DNA of 64,000 nt from Bradyrhizobiaceae bacterium PARB1 (GTDB lineage: Bacteria; Pseudomonadota; Alphaproteobacteria; Rhizobiales; Xanthobacteraceae). The stretch spans positions 248,001 to 312,000 of the forward strand of contig NKIY01000002.1 of NCBI GenBank assembly GCA_002256345.1, given 5' to 3'. The notes beneath the pieces were generated by a model. That model worked only from the letters and a program-made list of their open reading frames with translations. It did not search any database and was not told the origin of the DNA. Both the position numbers and the translations under genes were made by a program. Every line of letters starts with the position of its first letter. The stretch's first letter is position 1. Below are positions 45,146 through 56,600 of the stretch, one piece after another.

Positions 45146-46816
45146 ATGTCGTTTACCGTTTTTCGTGTCGCCGTGCTGGCGATCACTGCATCAGCCGTGC
45201 TCGCGCCGATCGGTCTGATCGTCTATCAGAGTTTTCTATCGGAACCGTTCTTCCAGCCGAACGCTGAGTTCTCCGTTGAAGCGTTTCAGTTCATCTTCGA
45301 GGACGAAGATTTCTGGACCGCGCTCGGAACGTCCATCATCGTGGCCAGCGGCATGACGGCGATCGCCGTGCCGCTCGGTGTTGTGCTCGCCTTCCTATTG
45401 GCGCGGACCGACATTCCCGGCAAGAAGTTGCTGGAGCCGCTGGCGCTGGTGCCGATCTTCATGTCTGCGGTTGTTCTCGCATTCGGTTACGTGGTCGCGC
45501 TGGGACCGGTCGGGATCTTCTCGACCCTGATCAAAAGCGCGATCGGCTTCGTGCCGTGGAACATTTATACAGTGACAGCGATCACCGTGATCGCTGGTTT
45601 GACCCACGTTCCGCATGTCTATCTCTACACATCGGCGGCGCTGCGCAATCTCGGCGGCGATCTCGAAGAAGCGGCACGAACCACCGGCGCCTCTCCCTGG
45701 CGCGTCGCGGTCACGGTGAGCATGCCTATGGTGATGCCCGCGGTTCTCTACGCCGCAGTGCTGATCTTCTTTCTGGGTTTTGAACTGTTCGGTCTGCCGC
45801 TGGTGCTCGGCGATCCCAAAGGCATTCTGGTTCTCGCGACCTATCTCTACAAGCTGACCAACAAGCTCGGCGTGCCGTCCTATCAGTTGATGGCCGTGGT
45901 CGTGGTGGTTATCATCCTCATCGCACTGCCGCTGGTCTATCTGCAGCGCCGTCTGCTGTCGTCTGCCAACAAATATGTCTCGATCCGCGGCAAGGCGGCC
46001 AAGAAATCCCCGCTCAAGCTCGGACCAATGCGCTGGCCTGCTTTTGCGCTGGTGCTGCTCTGGTTCTTCGTCAGTGTCGGCATTCCGGTGATCGGTATTG
46101 CGATGCGATCGGTGGTGACCACGTGGGGCGAGGGCGTGCGGTTGCTCGACGTATTGTCGTTCTCCCACTATCTCGAACTCGCAAATTACCCGAACGCGAT
46201 TCACGCGATCGTCAATACCGTGCTGATCGGGACGATCGGTGGCGCGGCTGCGGTGGGGTGCTATTCGGCGATCGCCATCGCCACGCATCGCTGGCAGTCG
46301 GGCTGGGTCCGGTTGACCGATTATCTGGTCATGATCCCGCGCGCCATGCCCGGCCTTGTTGCAGGCCTGGCAATGCTCTGGCTATTCCTTTTTCTCAAGC
46401 CACTGCAGCCTTTCCGCGCCACCCTCGTATCGATCTGGCTGGCCTACACTATCGTGTGGCTGGCCTATGGCACACGCATGATCTCGGGAACGCTGCTTCA
46501 GATCGGCCCCGAGCTGGAAGAGGCCGCGCGTAGCGTCGGCGCCAGCCAGGGGCGCCTGACGCGCGACGTCACGCTGCCGCTCATCCGCTCCGGCATGACG
46601 GCAGCCTGGCTTCTGATTTTCCTGATTTTCGTCCGTGAATATTCGACGGGCATCTACCTCCTGGGTCCTGGCACCGAAATCATCGGCTCGCTCATGGTCT
46701 CGCTGTGGGGCACCGGTGCCGTCGATCTCGTTTCGGCGCTCGCCGTGGTCAATATGCTGATCATCTCGGCCGGGCTCGCTATCGCTATTCGCCTTGGAGT
46801 TCGGCTACATGACTGA
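45146..46816 (+). CDS. Iron-type ABC transporter permease (fused FbpB type)
   Basis: A 556-residue permease made of two fused halves, each with about six membrane segments and an EAA loop: DLEEAARTTGASPWRVAVTV in the first half and ELEEAARSVGASQGRLTRDV in the second. This fused form is typical of Fe(III) importers of the FbpB/AfuB class. The start at ATG 45146 has only a weak ribosome-binding site. It overlaps the ATPase gene. Confidence 0.9.
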   Translation: MSFTVFRVAVLAITASAVLAPIGLIVYQSFLSEPFFQPNAEFSVEAFQFIFEDEDFWTALGTSIIVASGMTAIAVPLGVVLAFLLARTDIPGKKLLEPLALVPIFMSAVVLAFGYVVALGPVGIFSTLIKSAIGFVPWNIYTVTAITVIAGLTHVPHVYLYTSAALRNLGGDLEEAARTTGASPWRVAVTVSMPMVMPAVLYAAVLIFFLGFELFGLPLVLGDPKGILVLATYLYKLTNKLGVPSYQLMAVVVVVIILIALPLVYLQRRLLSSANKYVSIRGKAAKKSPLKLGPMRWPAFALVLLWFFVSVGIPVIGIAMRSVVTTWGEGVRLLDVLSFSHYLELANYPNAIHAIVNTVLIGTIGGAAAVGCYSAIAIATHRWQSGWVRLTDYLVMIPRAMPGLVAGLAMLWLFLFLKPLQPFRATLVSIWLAYTIVWLAYGTRMISGTLLQIGPELEEAARSVGASQGRLTRDVTLPLIRSGMTAAWLLIFLIFVREYSTGIYLLGPGTEIIGSLMVSLWGTGAVDLVSALAVVNMLIISAGLAIAIRLGVRLHD

Positions 46817-47870
46817 TCTGATCGTTGACAATCTGAAGCTCCGCTATGGCAGCAACGACATTCTGCGCGGAGTCTCCCTGTCGGTCGAGAAAGGCCAGAT
46901 CGTCGCTCTGCTCGGGCCGTCTGGATCTGGCAAGACCACATTGCTGCGCGCCGTCGCAGGTCTGGAGACGCCGTTCGAGGGACGGATCGCCATTGCCGGC
47001 AAGGCGTTGTTCGACGGGGCGGCACGCACAAATCTGCCGCCGGAACAGCGTGGTCTTGGACTTGTGTTCCAATCCTATGCGCTGTGGCCGCATAAGACCG
47101 TCTTCGACAACGTGGCCTATCCTTTGCGTTTGCGCGGCGTGTCGGGAAGCGAGGTCGAGAAGCGGGTTGCAAAGGCGCTGGACAGCATCGGTATCGGTCA
47201 TCTCGGCGCGCGGTTTCCGCATGAGCTGTCCGGCGGTCAGCAGCAGCGCGTCGCGCTTGCCCGCGCGCTTGTCTATGAGCCGCCGGTGATCCTGCTCGAT
47301 GAGCCGCTCTCCAATCTCGATGCCAAGCTGCGCGAAGAAGCACGCGTTTGGCTGCGTCGATTGATCACGGAACTGGGCTTATCTGCGCTCTGCGTTACCC
47401 ACGATCAGGTTGAGGCCATGGCGCTTGCGGATCGCATCTTGCTATTGAACGGCGGCGTGGTGGAGCAGCAGGGCACGCCAGAGGATCTATATGATCGCCC
47501 GAAGTCGACCTTCGTTGCCGAGTTCATGGGAACGAACAACCGCCTGCTAGGCGTTGCCACGCAGGTCGCTGCAGATCGAGCCGTCTTGTCGATCGGCGAA
47601 GAGCGCCTCGAAGGGCTGTCTTGCGGCCCGGTCTCAGAAGGGCGAGAAGCGTGCGGCATCATTCGATTGGAGAAGATCCGATTGGCGCCAGGCCCCGGAC
47701 ACAATCGGCTGGCGATGACCCGGCTCGCGGAGATGTATCTCGGCGATCGCTATGAGGTCGTCTTTCAGCGCGGCCCGCTCACGGTGCGCACATTCTCACC
47801 GACACGTCTCGAAGGCGGCGAGCATTGGGTCGAGTTTCCGCCGGAAGCGTTCTGGATCGGATCACGCTGA
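46809..47870 (+). CDS. Iron-type ABC transporter ATPase
   Basis: A 353-residue ATPase with Walker A GPSGSGKT (36-43), signature LSGGQQQR, and DEPLSNLD. The C-terminal third is a TOBE-type regulatory domain, as in FbpC/PotA ATPases. The ATG at 46809 overlaps the end of the permease gene by 8 bases; an ATG at 46794 in the same frame would lie deeper in it. It ends the TctDE-linked uptake operon. The next gene, after 182 bases, belongs to a separate signalling system. Confidence 0.92.
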   Translation: MTDLIVDNLKLRYGSNDILRGVSLSVEKGQIVALLGPSGSGKTTLLRAVAGLETPFEGRIAIAGKALFDGAARTNLPPEQRGLGLVFQSYALWPHKTVFDNVAYPLRLRGVSGSEVEKRVAKALDSIGIGHLGARFPHELSGGQQQRVALARALVYEPPVILLDEPLSNLDAKLREEARVWLRRLITELGLSALCVTHDQVEAMALADRILLLNGGVVEQQGTPEDLYDRPKSTFVAEFMGTNNRLLGVATQVAADRAVLSIGEERLEGLSCGPVSEGREACGIIRLEKIRLAPGPGHNRLAMTRLAEMYLGDRYEVVFQRGPLTVRTFSPTRLEGGEHWVEFPPEAFWIGSR

Positions 47871-47929
47871 AGCTATCGAGATTTAGTGGTTCTATAGCCT
47901 GGTATTGGCTGCAGCATATCTACATCCGG

Positions 47930-47957
47930 CGTCCGCTCCTGGCGGAAAGCGGACATC
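47930..47957. repeat. Dispersed palindromic repeat, copy 3
   Basis: GTCCGCTCCTGGCGGAAAGC followed by GGACATC. GTCCGCT and AGCGGAC are perfect arms. It lies between the ABC importer and the VreA-like signalling genes. Confidence 0.6.
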
Positions 47958-48052
47958 ATGATCGTTCCAGAGCCTCGGTGATGTGCTGACATGTAACTGT
48001 AATATCGCGAGACTATAGGTCCGAGGAGAGGGCGTTTTCGCAAGGACGGGTT

Positions 48053-48745
48053 GTGGTATTTGCGCCGAATTGGCGTGCAGGATTGATCGAACGAACGAAT
48101 TCAACGTTCGGTCTCTCGTTGGCCCTGATGCTGATCGCTGGCAGTGCGTTTGCGCAGGACGAACGCGTTGTCTTCGACATCCCGGCACAACCTCTGGCGT
48201 CCGCTCTGGAGCGCTATAGTGCCCTTACTGGCAATGACTTGCTTTACAACAGCAACCTGACATCGGGGCGTATCTCAAACCGCATCCAGGGAGCTATGGA
48301 GGCTGATGCCGCACTTGTTGCGCTTCTCGCCGATTCCGGTCTTTCGACGCGACGCCTTGCGAATGGATCGATCCTTCTGTCTCCAGCGCCAACAGAACTC
48401 GAAGCACGTACGTCGCCAGCAACCGCCCACTATTACGGACAGATGCAGGCAGGGCTTCGCAGAGCGCTTTGTCGGGACAGTCTCTCTCGGCCTGGGCATT
48501 ATCGGATCGTGCTGCGGATGTCGGTCGATGCGCATGGCCGCTTGACAAGATACGAACAGTTTGGTTCTGGCGGGAGCGTGGAGGCGGATGCGTCCATTCG
48601 GCGGGCACTCAGCCAGTTGAATTTCGGCGCATCACCTCCTGCGGAACTGAGGCAACCGATCGTAATGGCTATTGTGCCGAAAGGGCCGGGTGTCACCATG
48701 GGATGCGACGATGTCGCAGACAGTTCGACGCGAAGCGCGCAATGA
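48053..48745 (+). CDS. VreA-like signalling protein (STN domain plus TonB-C-like domain)
   Basis: A 230-residue exported protein starting at GTG 48053. A signal peptide is cleaved at AFAQ (34/35). Residues about 38-112 form an STN domain like the N-terminus of FecA-type receptors (VFDIPAQPLASALERYSALT, then ALLADSGLSTRRLANGSILL). Residues about 130-208 look like a TonB C-terminal domain (GHYRIVLRMSVDAHGRLTRY, ASIRRALSQLNF). There is no receptor barrel. This two-domain form is that of Pseudomonas VreA, which signals to a sigma factor without importing iron. The sigma gene follows with a 4-base overlap. Confidence 0.8.
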   Translation: MVFAPNWRAGLIERTNSTFGLSLALMLIAGSAFAQDERVVFDIPAQPLASALERYSALTGNDLLYNSNLTSGRISNRIQGAMEADAALVALLADSGLSTRRLANGSILLSPAPTELEARTSPATAHYYGQMQAGLRRALCRDSLSRPGHYRIVLRMSVDAHGRLTRYEQFGSGGSVEADASIRRALSQLNFGASPPAELRQPIVMAIVPKGPGVTMGCDDVADSSTRSAQ

Positions 48746-49257
48746 GTGACGTATCCCTTGCGGTTGTCAGACGGCATCTGATCGATCGTTATGATGAACT
48801 GAAACAACGTCTTTCGCGCCGCTTGGGATCGCCGGATCTTGCTTCCGACGCGTTGCAGGATGCGTGGCTGAGGATCGATCGCGTGGATGCGATCGGTGAC
48901 GTGCGCAATCCCGGCAACTACATATTCGGCATCGCCATGAATGCGGCGCGCGATCGCATGCGTGAGGCCAACACGCGCTATCTGAGCGCAGCCGAGGTGG
49001 ACAGCCTGCTGCAGATTCCGGACGAGGCACCGGCCCCGTCCAACATTGTCGAGATGCGCTCCGATCTGAAGCAACTGGAGGCGATCCTGCTAGAATTGCC
49101 TGCGAGGCAACGAGAGATCCTTTTAGCCGCGCGGATCGACCAGATGCCCCGCGCAGAAATCGCGGAGCGTTTCGGAATTTCCGTGAGCCTCGTCGAAAAA
49201 GAATTGCAGCGCGCTCAGGAATATTGCCTGGCGAGACGCGAAAAATCTGGCAAATGA
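48742..49257 (+). CDS. ECF-family sigma factor (FecI/VreI-like)
   Basis: A 171-residue sigma-70-family factor of the iron-starvation type. Region 2 is visible as LGSPDLASDALQDAWLRIDR, region 4 as LPARQREILLAARIDQMPRA followed by an HTH (EIAERFGISVSLVEKELQRA). It starts within the end of the VreA-like gene (ATGA) and is followed after 112 bases by a FecR-type anti-sigma gene. It probably transcribes the giant exoprotein gene once released by its FecR partner. Confidence 0.9.
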   Translation: MSDVSLAVVRRHLIDRYDELKQRLSRRLGSPDLASDALQDAWLRIDRVDAIGDVRNPGNYIFGIAMNAARDRMREANTRYLSAAEVDSLLQIPDEAPAPSNIVEMRSDLKQLEAILLELPARQREILLAARIDQMPRAEIAERFGISVSLVEKELQRAQEYCLARREKSGK

Positions 49258-49369
49258 CCATGCGGAATCACGTTCCTGGAAACGTCATACAGGTGAGAGA
49301 GGCTGCTCGGCTTCAGCGTCGCTCCACGTTTCAGGTGGGAGATATTGCCGCCGGATCGGGGAGTTCGGC

Positions 49370-50371
49370 ATGACCGGCAGACTCGATGATCTGGAGCTCG
49401 ATTCGTTGAAACAAGAAGCGATCGGCTGGGTTCGTCGTTTGACATCCGGTGCAGTGACAGCTGCGGAAGCTGAACAGTTCAAGCGCTGGCGCGGCAAAAG
49501 TCCAGAACATGCCGCCGCTTTTGCCGCGGCAAGCAACTTGTGGCGCGATCTTGGCGTTGCCGGCGAGAATGTGCGGAAGCGGCAGCGTAGCGTCGGATCA
49601 CATTCACGGAACGCTGGAGTCGGGTTGCTTCATCGCCGGGCTTTCCTCGGAGGCGGTCTGGCTGCGGCTACCATCGCCGCGGGCGCCTATGTCGCTGCGC
49701 GTCCGCCGCTCGATCTTTGGCCTTCCATTGCCGAACTCAGTGCCGATTATCGGACCAGAACAGGCGAGCAGCGTGACGTCTCCTTCGCGGACATCGCTAT
49801 CCGGATGAATACACGGACCAGCATCGCGCGCGAGCCCTCTTCGAGCGACATGGACCGGGTGCGGTTGATTACGGGCGAGGCGTCATTTGCAACTGCGGGG
49901 CAGGGGCGGACATTGTCCGTGATCGCCGCCGATAGCGAGATCGCCGCAACGGCTGCCCGTTTCGATGTCAGCTATCTGCAGGACGCAGATGGTACAGCAT
50001 CAGTCTGTGCGACCTGCCTGCAGGGTGAGTTGCGTGTCGCGCGGGGGGCAGAGGCAACGACCGTGGTCGCGGGCCAGAAGATTCGTTATGCCGCGAACGG
50101 TGCCAAAGATCTTCATCAAGTCGATGTGGATGTGGTTTCTGCATGGCAGGAAGGCGTTCTGGTGTTCCGGAACACTGCGTTGAAGGACGTCGTCAACGAG
50201 GTCAATCGCTATCGTCGCGGGAGGATCATCGTGACCAACGCACAGATCGGAGGTGTGCCGGTCAGTGGCCGTTTCCGCATTAGCCGGATCGACGACATTC
50301 TCACGCAGATGGAACAGGCCTTCGGTGCGAAGATGCGCCAATTGCCGGGTGGGATCGTCCTCCTGAGCTGA
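49370..50371 (+). CDS. FecR-family anti-sigma factor / sigma regulator
   Basis: A 333-residue inner-membrane regulator. The cytoplasmic anti-sigma part (residues about 10-60, EAIGWVRRLTSGAVTAAEAE) binds the sigma factor; one membrane segment follows at about 93-110, preceded by RRAFLGGG. The periplasmic FecR domain (AELSADYRTRTGEQRDVSFA to VSAWQEGVLVFRNTALKDVV) ends with an STN-like region (GGVPVSGRFRISRIDDILTQ) that should contact the VreA-like protein. It completes the signalling chain and lies 296 bases before the exoprotein gene. Confidence 0.9.
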   Translation: MTGRLDDLELDSLKQEAIGWVRRLTSGAVTAAEAEQFKRWRGKSPEHAAAFAAASNLWRDLGVAGENVRKRQRSVGSHSRNAGVGLLHRRAFLGGGLAAATIAAGAYVAARPPLDLWPSIAELSADYRTRTGEQRDVSFADIAIRMNTRTSIAREPSSSDMDRVRLITGEASFATAGQGRTLSVIAADSEIAATAARFDVSYLQDADGTASVCATCLQGELRVARGAEATTVVAGQKIRYAANGAKDLHQVDVDVVSAWQEGVLVFRNTALKDVVNEVNRYRRGRIIVTNAQIGGVPVSGRFRISRIDDILTQMEQAFGAKMRQLPGGIVLLS

Positions 50372-50667
50372 CACGAAAGTTTCACAAAAATCTCGTGGGG
50401 TTTTGCCCTGCCAACCCCGTCACCCAAGTATGAACGTTTCGTTTCCAGTTAGCCGATCGCATCATTGCGGCCGGTTGCTGGCGCTTGGGGCATGTTTGGT
50501 GGCTACATCTCGATCCGCGTTGTACTGGACAGATCGATCGCTGCCGCCTGAATGCCAGCATGCTGGCGAGCCAGACCGCGATGCTCAGGCGGTCGCTGTG
50601 GCGATGCGTTATCCGAACCTTCGATCCCATCACCACCGTCTCGTTGCGCCTGCGCCAAGGAACTTCC
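50372..50667. promoter_or_regulatory. Leader of the giant exoprotein gene
   Basis: A 296-base gap between the anti-sigma and exoprotein genes. GGGGTT and AACCCC (50397-50402 and 50413-50418) can form a small hairpin. A FecI-type promoter is expected here because the sigma gene is upstream, but I cannot point to one with confidence. Confidence 0.35.
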
Positions 50668-53600
50668 ATGTCTGATCAGATGGTCATCCGCGCTTCTCGT
50701 AGCCCGGTGCGTTATGGATTGCTGGCGGGCACGAGCCTGCTTGCGATGCTCGTCGCGGGTGATAGTGCATTTGGGCGCGCTTTGAATGGCGGCAGTGGTG
50801 GAGCTGTGTCTGCGCCGAACATTGCGACCGATGCCGCAACGCAGGCGGCAGCCAGGGCCGCAGCCGCTGCGCGACAGACGCAGGATTCACTCGCGCGCGC
50901 TGCACGCGCCGTGCAGGAGATGCAAAATGTGCAGGCTGCAGCGCGAGCGGCGGCGGCTAGAGCACAAGTCTCAGCGACCGCGCCGATTGCTATTCCCAAC
51001 GGTCTCGGTGCCGGCGGTCTGCTGCCCTACATGCCGGCCGGATGGACAGGTGCCGATGCACCGACGCAGAATGTGGACGCGACAGGCCAGACCCAGGTTG
51101 GCATCCGACAGACCACGCAGCAGGCGATCCTGAACTGGCAGTCGTTCAACGTCGGCGCGCGCACCACGCTGACCTTCGACCAGCAGGGCGGCCGCGACTG
51201 GGTCGCGCTCAACCGCGTCACCAATGCCACTGCGCCGAGCCAGATCCTCGGCAACGTCCGAGCCGACGGCCATGTCTACCTGATCAACCGCAGTGGCATC
51301 ATTTTCGGTGGCAACAGCCAGGTCAATGTCGGATCGCTGATCGCCTCGACCGCGGACATCTCCGACACGCAATTCGCGAATAACGGCATTTTCAGCACCA
51401 AGAACGGCAATATTGATGTGCCGAGCTTCACCGCCGCGGGCGGCAAGGTTGTGGTCGAGGCGGGAGCTGCGATCAATACGCATGCTCCGACATCGGTGAC
51501 AACGGGCGGCGGCTATGTGCTGATGATCGGCTCTGAAGTCAGCAATGCCGGCTCGATCGGCACGCCTCGCGGCCAGGCGCTGCTGGCATCCGGCGATGAT
51601 TTCATTTTGCGCGCTGGTTTCAGCACCGACAGCGCTCCCAGCTCGACCACGCGTGGCATCGAGATCGCGCCAGTCATCCAGGCGGGCAGCTTGGCAGGTC
51701 GCGTCGCCAACAGTGGCCTGATCCTCGCCCAGCAAGGCGATATCACGCTGGCCGGCCGCATCATCGCGCAGGACGGCGCGCTGGTCGCTACCACTTCAGT
51801 CAACACCCGCGGCACTATCCACCTCTTAAATTCCGCGGCCGACTCGGCGGGGAGCATTACACTCGGCAAAAGCGGGCTCACCGCTATCCTGCCAGAACTC
51901 GACAGCCAGGAGACCGCGCTGGATAGCCAGCGTGATGCTCTGATTGCGGCTTCGGCCGTGGCCAACGGCGCACGCGCTCAGGCCGCATCTGGCAAGTTCG
52001 ATAATCTCTCGCCTCTGGCCGACCGGCAGGATCAATCGCGTATCGAGATCGTCACGGGCGGTACAGTCCTGTTCAAGGGTGGGTCCTATACGGCAGCGCA
52101 AGGGGGGCAGATTGCCGTCTCGGCGAGCAAGCGTATTTTCACTGAAGATGGCGCGACGCTCGACGTCTCTGGCGTACGCAATGTCGCGCTGGCGATGGCG
52201 TCGAACAACATTAAGGTCAACGTGCAGGGCAACGAACTGCGCGACAGCCCGAGCAATCGCGATTCCGCCGTGCTCAAGAGCAACGACGTCTGGATCGACG
52301 TCCGCACGCTCACGCTGGTGCCGAAGGGCACTGGCGGCTACAGCTCCGATCGATACTATACGGCGGGCGGCTTGCTGGAGGTCGGCGGCTATCTCAACAC
52401 CACGGCGCATGGGATCGGCGAATGGGCTGCCATGGGCGGCACGATCACGTTGTCGGCACCAGAAGTGATCGCGCAGAAGGGCGCGACCTTCGACATCTCT
52501 GGCGGTTCGCTGGACTACGCCGGCGGATGGCTGCGCTCGACAAATCTGATCGGAAGCGACGGCCGCCGCTATTCGGTCGATCAGGCGCCTGGCGATCTGA
52601 CCTATTCCGGTTTTGCCGGAGGCTTCTCGCGCACGCATAGTATCCAGGGCAAGACGGACGACCGCCTGACTGAAACCTGGACCTCGATCTTCGATCGCGG
52701 CCGCACCTCGTTGCGCTGGGAGGATGGCTATTCGGTCGGCCGCGATGCCGGACGGTTGATCCTTTCGGCGCCGACCGGAATCTTCGAGGCCAACATCGTC
52801 GCCGATACAATCACCGGCGAAATGCAGGTGCAGAAGCGGGCATCGGGCGTCACTGACGGCTACAAGGTAACCCAGACCACGGTCGCGCAGAATGGCACGC
52901 TTGCGATCGGGCAATATTCGGCATTTGGCCGCGTCGGAGCCTATGCGACCGACATCAAGATCGGTGATGTCGCGAGCATCAGCTCGGGTCTGGCTGCCAA
53001 CACGGCGCTCGCACCGACGCGCGTCAATACGTTGTGGCTGGATGCCGGCGCTCTTAACGCGCAGCAGCTGGGCGGCATCGATATCGCAACGCGCGGCAGC
53101 GTGACGATCGACAGCGCGCTGGCGTTGGCCGATGGCGGCGCGCTCGCTTTGCTCGCCCCTGTTATCGACATTCGCGCTGACGTTACCGCGCGCAGCGGCA
53201 GCGTGGCGACCGGCAATATCCTCGTCGCCACCGATACAACAGCGGGCAATCTCGTTCTGCTGAAAAACGGCGGATCGAGCGTAACGCTCCGTGACGGCGC
53301 GACCATCGACGTGCGCGGCCGCTGGATCAATGCGGATGGTGACGTGAATGCGTTGCGCAAACGCGCTTATGTCAATGGCGGCAGTGTTAGCCTTCGCTCG
53401 ACAGGAGATGTCGTTATCGAACGTGGCAGCAGCATCGACGTCTCGTCGGGTGCAGGCATTCTGATTGGCGGCAAGACCTTGAGCGGAAAGGGCGGCGATG
53501 TGGCGCTCTTGGCCGATCAGCCTGCGGCCGGCGTCAGTTCCGGCGGCCGTCTGAAACTTGATGGCAGCATCAACGCCTATGGCGTGGCCGGTGGCGGCGC

Positions 53601-56600
53601 TTTGTCGATCGAGTCAGGGCCGCAAATCATTATCGGTAATACGGCGGACGATAGCAGCGGGGCGCTGCGGCTTGATACCGCGCTGTTCCAGTCCGGCTTC
53701 GCATCCTATCAGATCGACGGCCATCAGGGCCTCACGGTGGCCGAGAATACCAAGCTCGATGTGTTCGCGCCGGTCTATCGTTTCACCGCCGACGCCTTTG
53801 CAAGCGCTGATGGTGAAACGGCGCTGGAGCGCTGGATAAAGCCGCTCTTCTTGGAGGATTTGCGCGCGGGCCTGTTGACCCAGCGCGCGGGCGCCAGCCT
53901 GTCGCTGCAGGCCGGTCAGGCCGCATCCACCGCGTCCGACATGGCGCGCGCGGGTCTCGTCATCGGCCGTGGCGCAGTTGTGACGGTCGATCCGGGGCAG
54001 ACTATCGACATTTCCGGGGTCGGACAGATCACCATCGACGGCACATTGAACGCCTGGGGTGGGAAAATCCAGGTCGGTGCCATCGCGCCGACACTGAACG
54101 CGGTTGCGGTCTACACGCCGGGCGACGGACGATCGATCTGGATAGGCGAGCATGCGGTGCTCGACGTCGCCGGGCGTGCGTATACGGCAGTCGATGCACG
54201 CGGCCGGCGCTATGGCAAAGTACAGGGCGGCGGGTCGATCATCATCGGCGGCGAATTGGACACGGCGACTGGCGTCGCCACCGCCCCGAATCTGTTCGTG
54301 GTGGTGCGCGACGGCGCCATGCTTGATGCGTCGGGCACAGCGGCCACGCTCGATTTGCTGAATGGCGGCACGACCAATGTCGCCAGCAGTGGCGGCGCCA
54401 TTTCGTTCGCATCCGCGGACGGCTTCGATCTCGGTGGCACCTGGCTTGCCAGAGCCGGTGGAGCAGGGGCGGCCGGAGGAACGCTGTCGGTTGCACTCGA
54501 AGCGCCGGTCTATCCCGACACCATTGCTACGCGCTATCTGAAGTCGCGCGATCTGACCGTGACGCAGATGCGCACCACCAGCGCGCTGGCAGCGAATGCC
54601 ACGCCGGAAAGCGCCGCGGCATCGCTCGTCTATGGCCGCGCCGCCATCAGTGCCGCGCAGGCCACCGGCGGCGGGTTCAACAATCTCAATCTGCTCAGCC
54701 ATGGCATCATTGCCTTCGACGGCGATGTGTCGCTGGCGATGCCGCAGACCCTCCAGCTATTCGCCACGTCTTATGCGCTCGCTGATGCGGCAAGAAACGA
54801 TATTCGCGTCGCACTTGCTGCGCCCTATCTCCGGCTTGCCGGCATCACCCAGCATGCCACCGGCGATGGAAGGATCGTGCCAGCCAACTATCTCGTCCGC
54901 GCATCGACGCGAACCAGCGCGGCGCAGTTCACGGCCACAGCCGATCTGCTCGATATCCAGCGCAACGTGCTGTTCGGAACATCGACCTCAAACGTCAAAT
55001 TCTCCGTCGATCGTCGCGGTTTCGGCGATGTGTCGCTGATCAGCAATGGTGATCTGCGTTTCCTGGCTGGCGGTGCCAGCCTGGTCAACGCACCCGGCAA
55101 TGTGCTGCTGGCAGCACGGCAGATCTACCCGACCATTGGCGCATCGGCGACCGTGCGCGCAGGCTGGACCATCGACAGCACGTACCAGAACACGGACCCG
55201 AACTTCGCGCTCACCGTCGCAAGTACGGGCACGGCTCCCGACGCTCAGCCTTATTCCGCCTTCGGCAGCCTCAGCCTGATTGCCGGAACGATCAATCAGG
55301 GCGGCACTATCCGCGCGCCGCTCGGCTATATCACCCTCGGCGACGACTACGGCACTCGCACCGTCAATCTATTGCCAGGTAGCATCACCTCAACCAGTTC
55401 GAACGGACTGATGCTGCCTTATGGCGGCACTGTCGACGGCATCGACTGGCTACGCAATGACAGCAAGATCACGCTTCAAGGCGTGGCGATCCAGGCGCGG
55501 GGTGTATTCCTGAATGCTCCGCGCGTCGATGTGCAGCAAGGCGCGGTGATCGATCTCAGCGGCGGCGGCGAGTTGACCGGCGCGGGATTCGTGTCCGGCC
55601 GCGGCGGCTCGATCAATGTGCTGCGCTATCCGTTAGTGGCGGCAAACCCGAGCTACAAAGCGAGCGCCAGCGGCAATACGGTCTATGCGATCGTGCCCGG
55701 CTATGGATCGAACTACGCGCCGGCCGGAACCGAGACCGGATTTGCCGATCCCCTGATCGGCCGGCAGATCACGCTCGACGGCACCGTGCCTGGCTTGCCG
55801 GCAGGCACCTATACGCTGCTGCCAGCAAATTACGCGCTGCAGCCCGGCGCGTTCCGCATCGAGGTGGCCGCCAAGGCCGATCCGCGAGGCGCAGTCGGCA
55901 GCGCCGCGCTCGCGAACGGCTCCTATCTCGCCAGCGGCCAGCTCGGCTTTGCCAGTGGGCAGGTCCGCGACAGCCTTGCCAGGCAGGTCATTGTGACCCC
56001 GGGCAAGGCGGTGCGCACGCTGTCGCAATATAACGAGATGAGCTATTCGCAATATGTGGTCGCCGATGCTGCGCGGCTCGGCGTGCCGCGGGCGATGTTG
56101 CCGGCCGACGGCAAGAGCCTCACGCTATCGATCCGCACCGGCGCCGGCACCGATGCGTTGCGCTTTGACGGCGATATCGATTTCAGCGCGGCATCCGGCG
56201 GCTTTGCCGGATCGGCCAGTCTGTATAGCAGCTTCGGCACCGAGTTCGAGATTCTGCCCACCGGCGCTGCGGCCACCGCCGGCTTCGCGGGCGTATCGCT
56301 CTATGCCGATGATCTCAATGCGCTGGCGGCGAGCCGGCTGGTCATCGGCGCGATCCCGACGGTCAAATATGGCCAGCAGGGCCGCTACTTCACATTCGTG
56401 GACAGCACCCTGAAGAGTTCGCGCAGCATCACACTGCGCGAAGGCGCTGTGCTACGTGCGGCGGAAGTGATCCTGGTCAGCGGCTGGCAAGATCTCGGGA
56501 CCGGCGCCACCGGCGCCATTACCATCGAAGCCGGCGCCGGCATCAACACGCTCGGCATGGGCGCCACGCCATTCGATTCCCGCGACGGCTATATCTATAC

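Noticed and set aside
50485-50667. A 61-residue upstream extension of the giant exoprotein
   Set aside because: The signal peptide and ribosome-binding site fit the ATG at 50668. The upstream codons encode a Cys/Arg-rich text without signal features.
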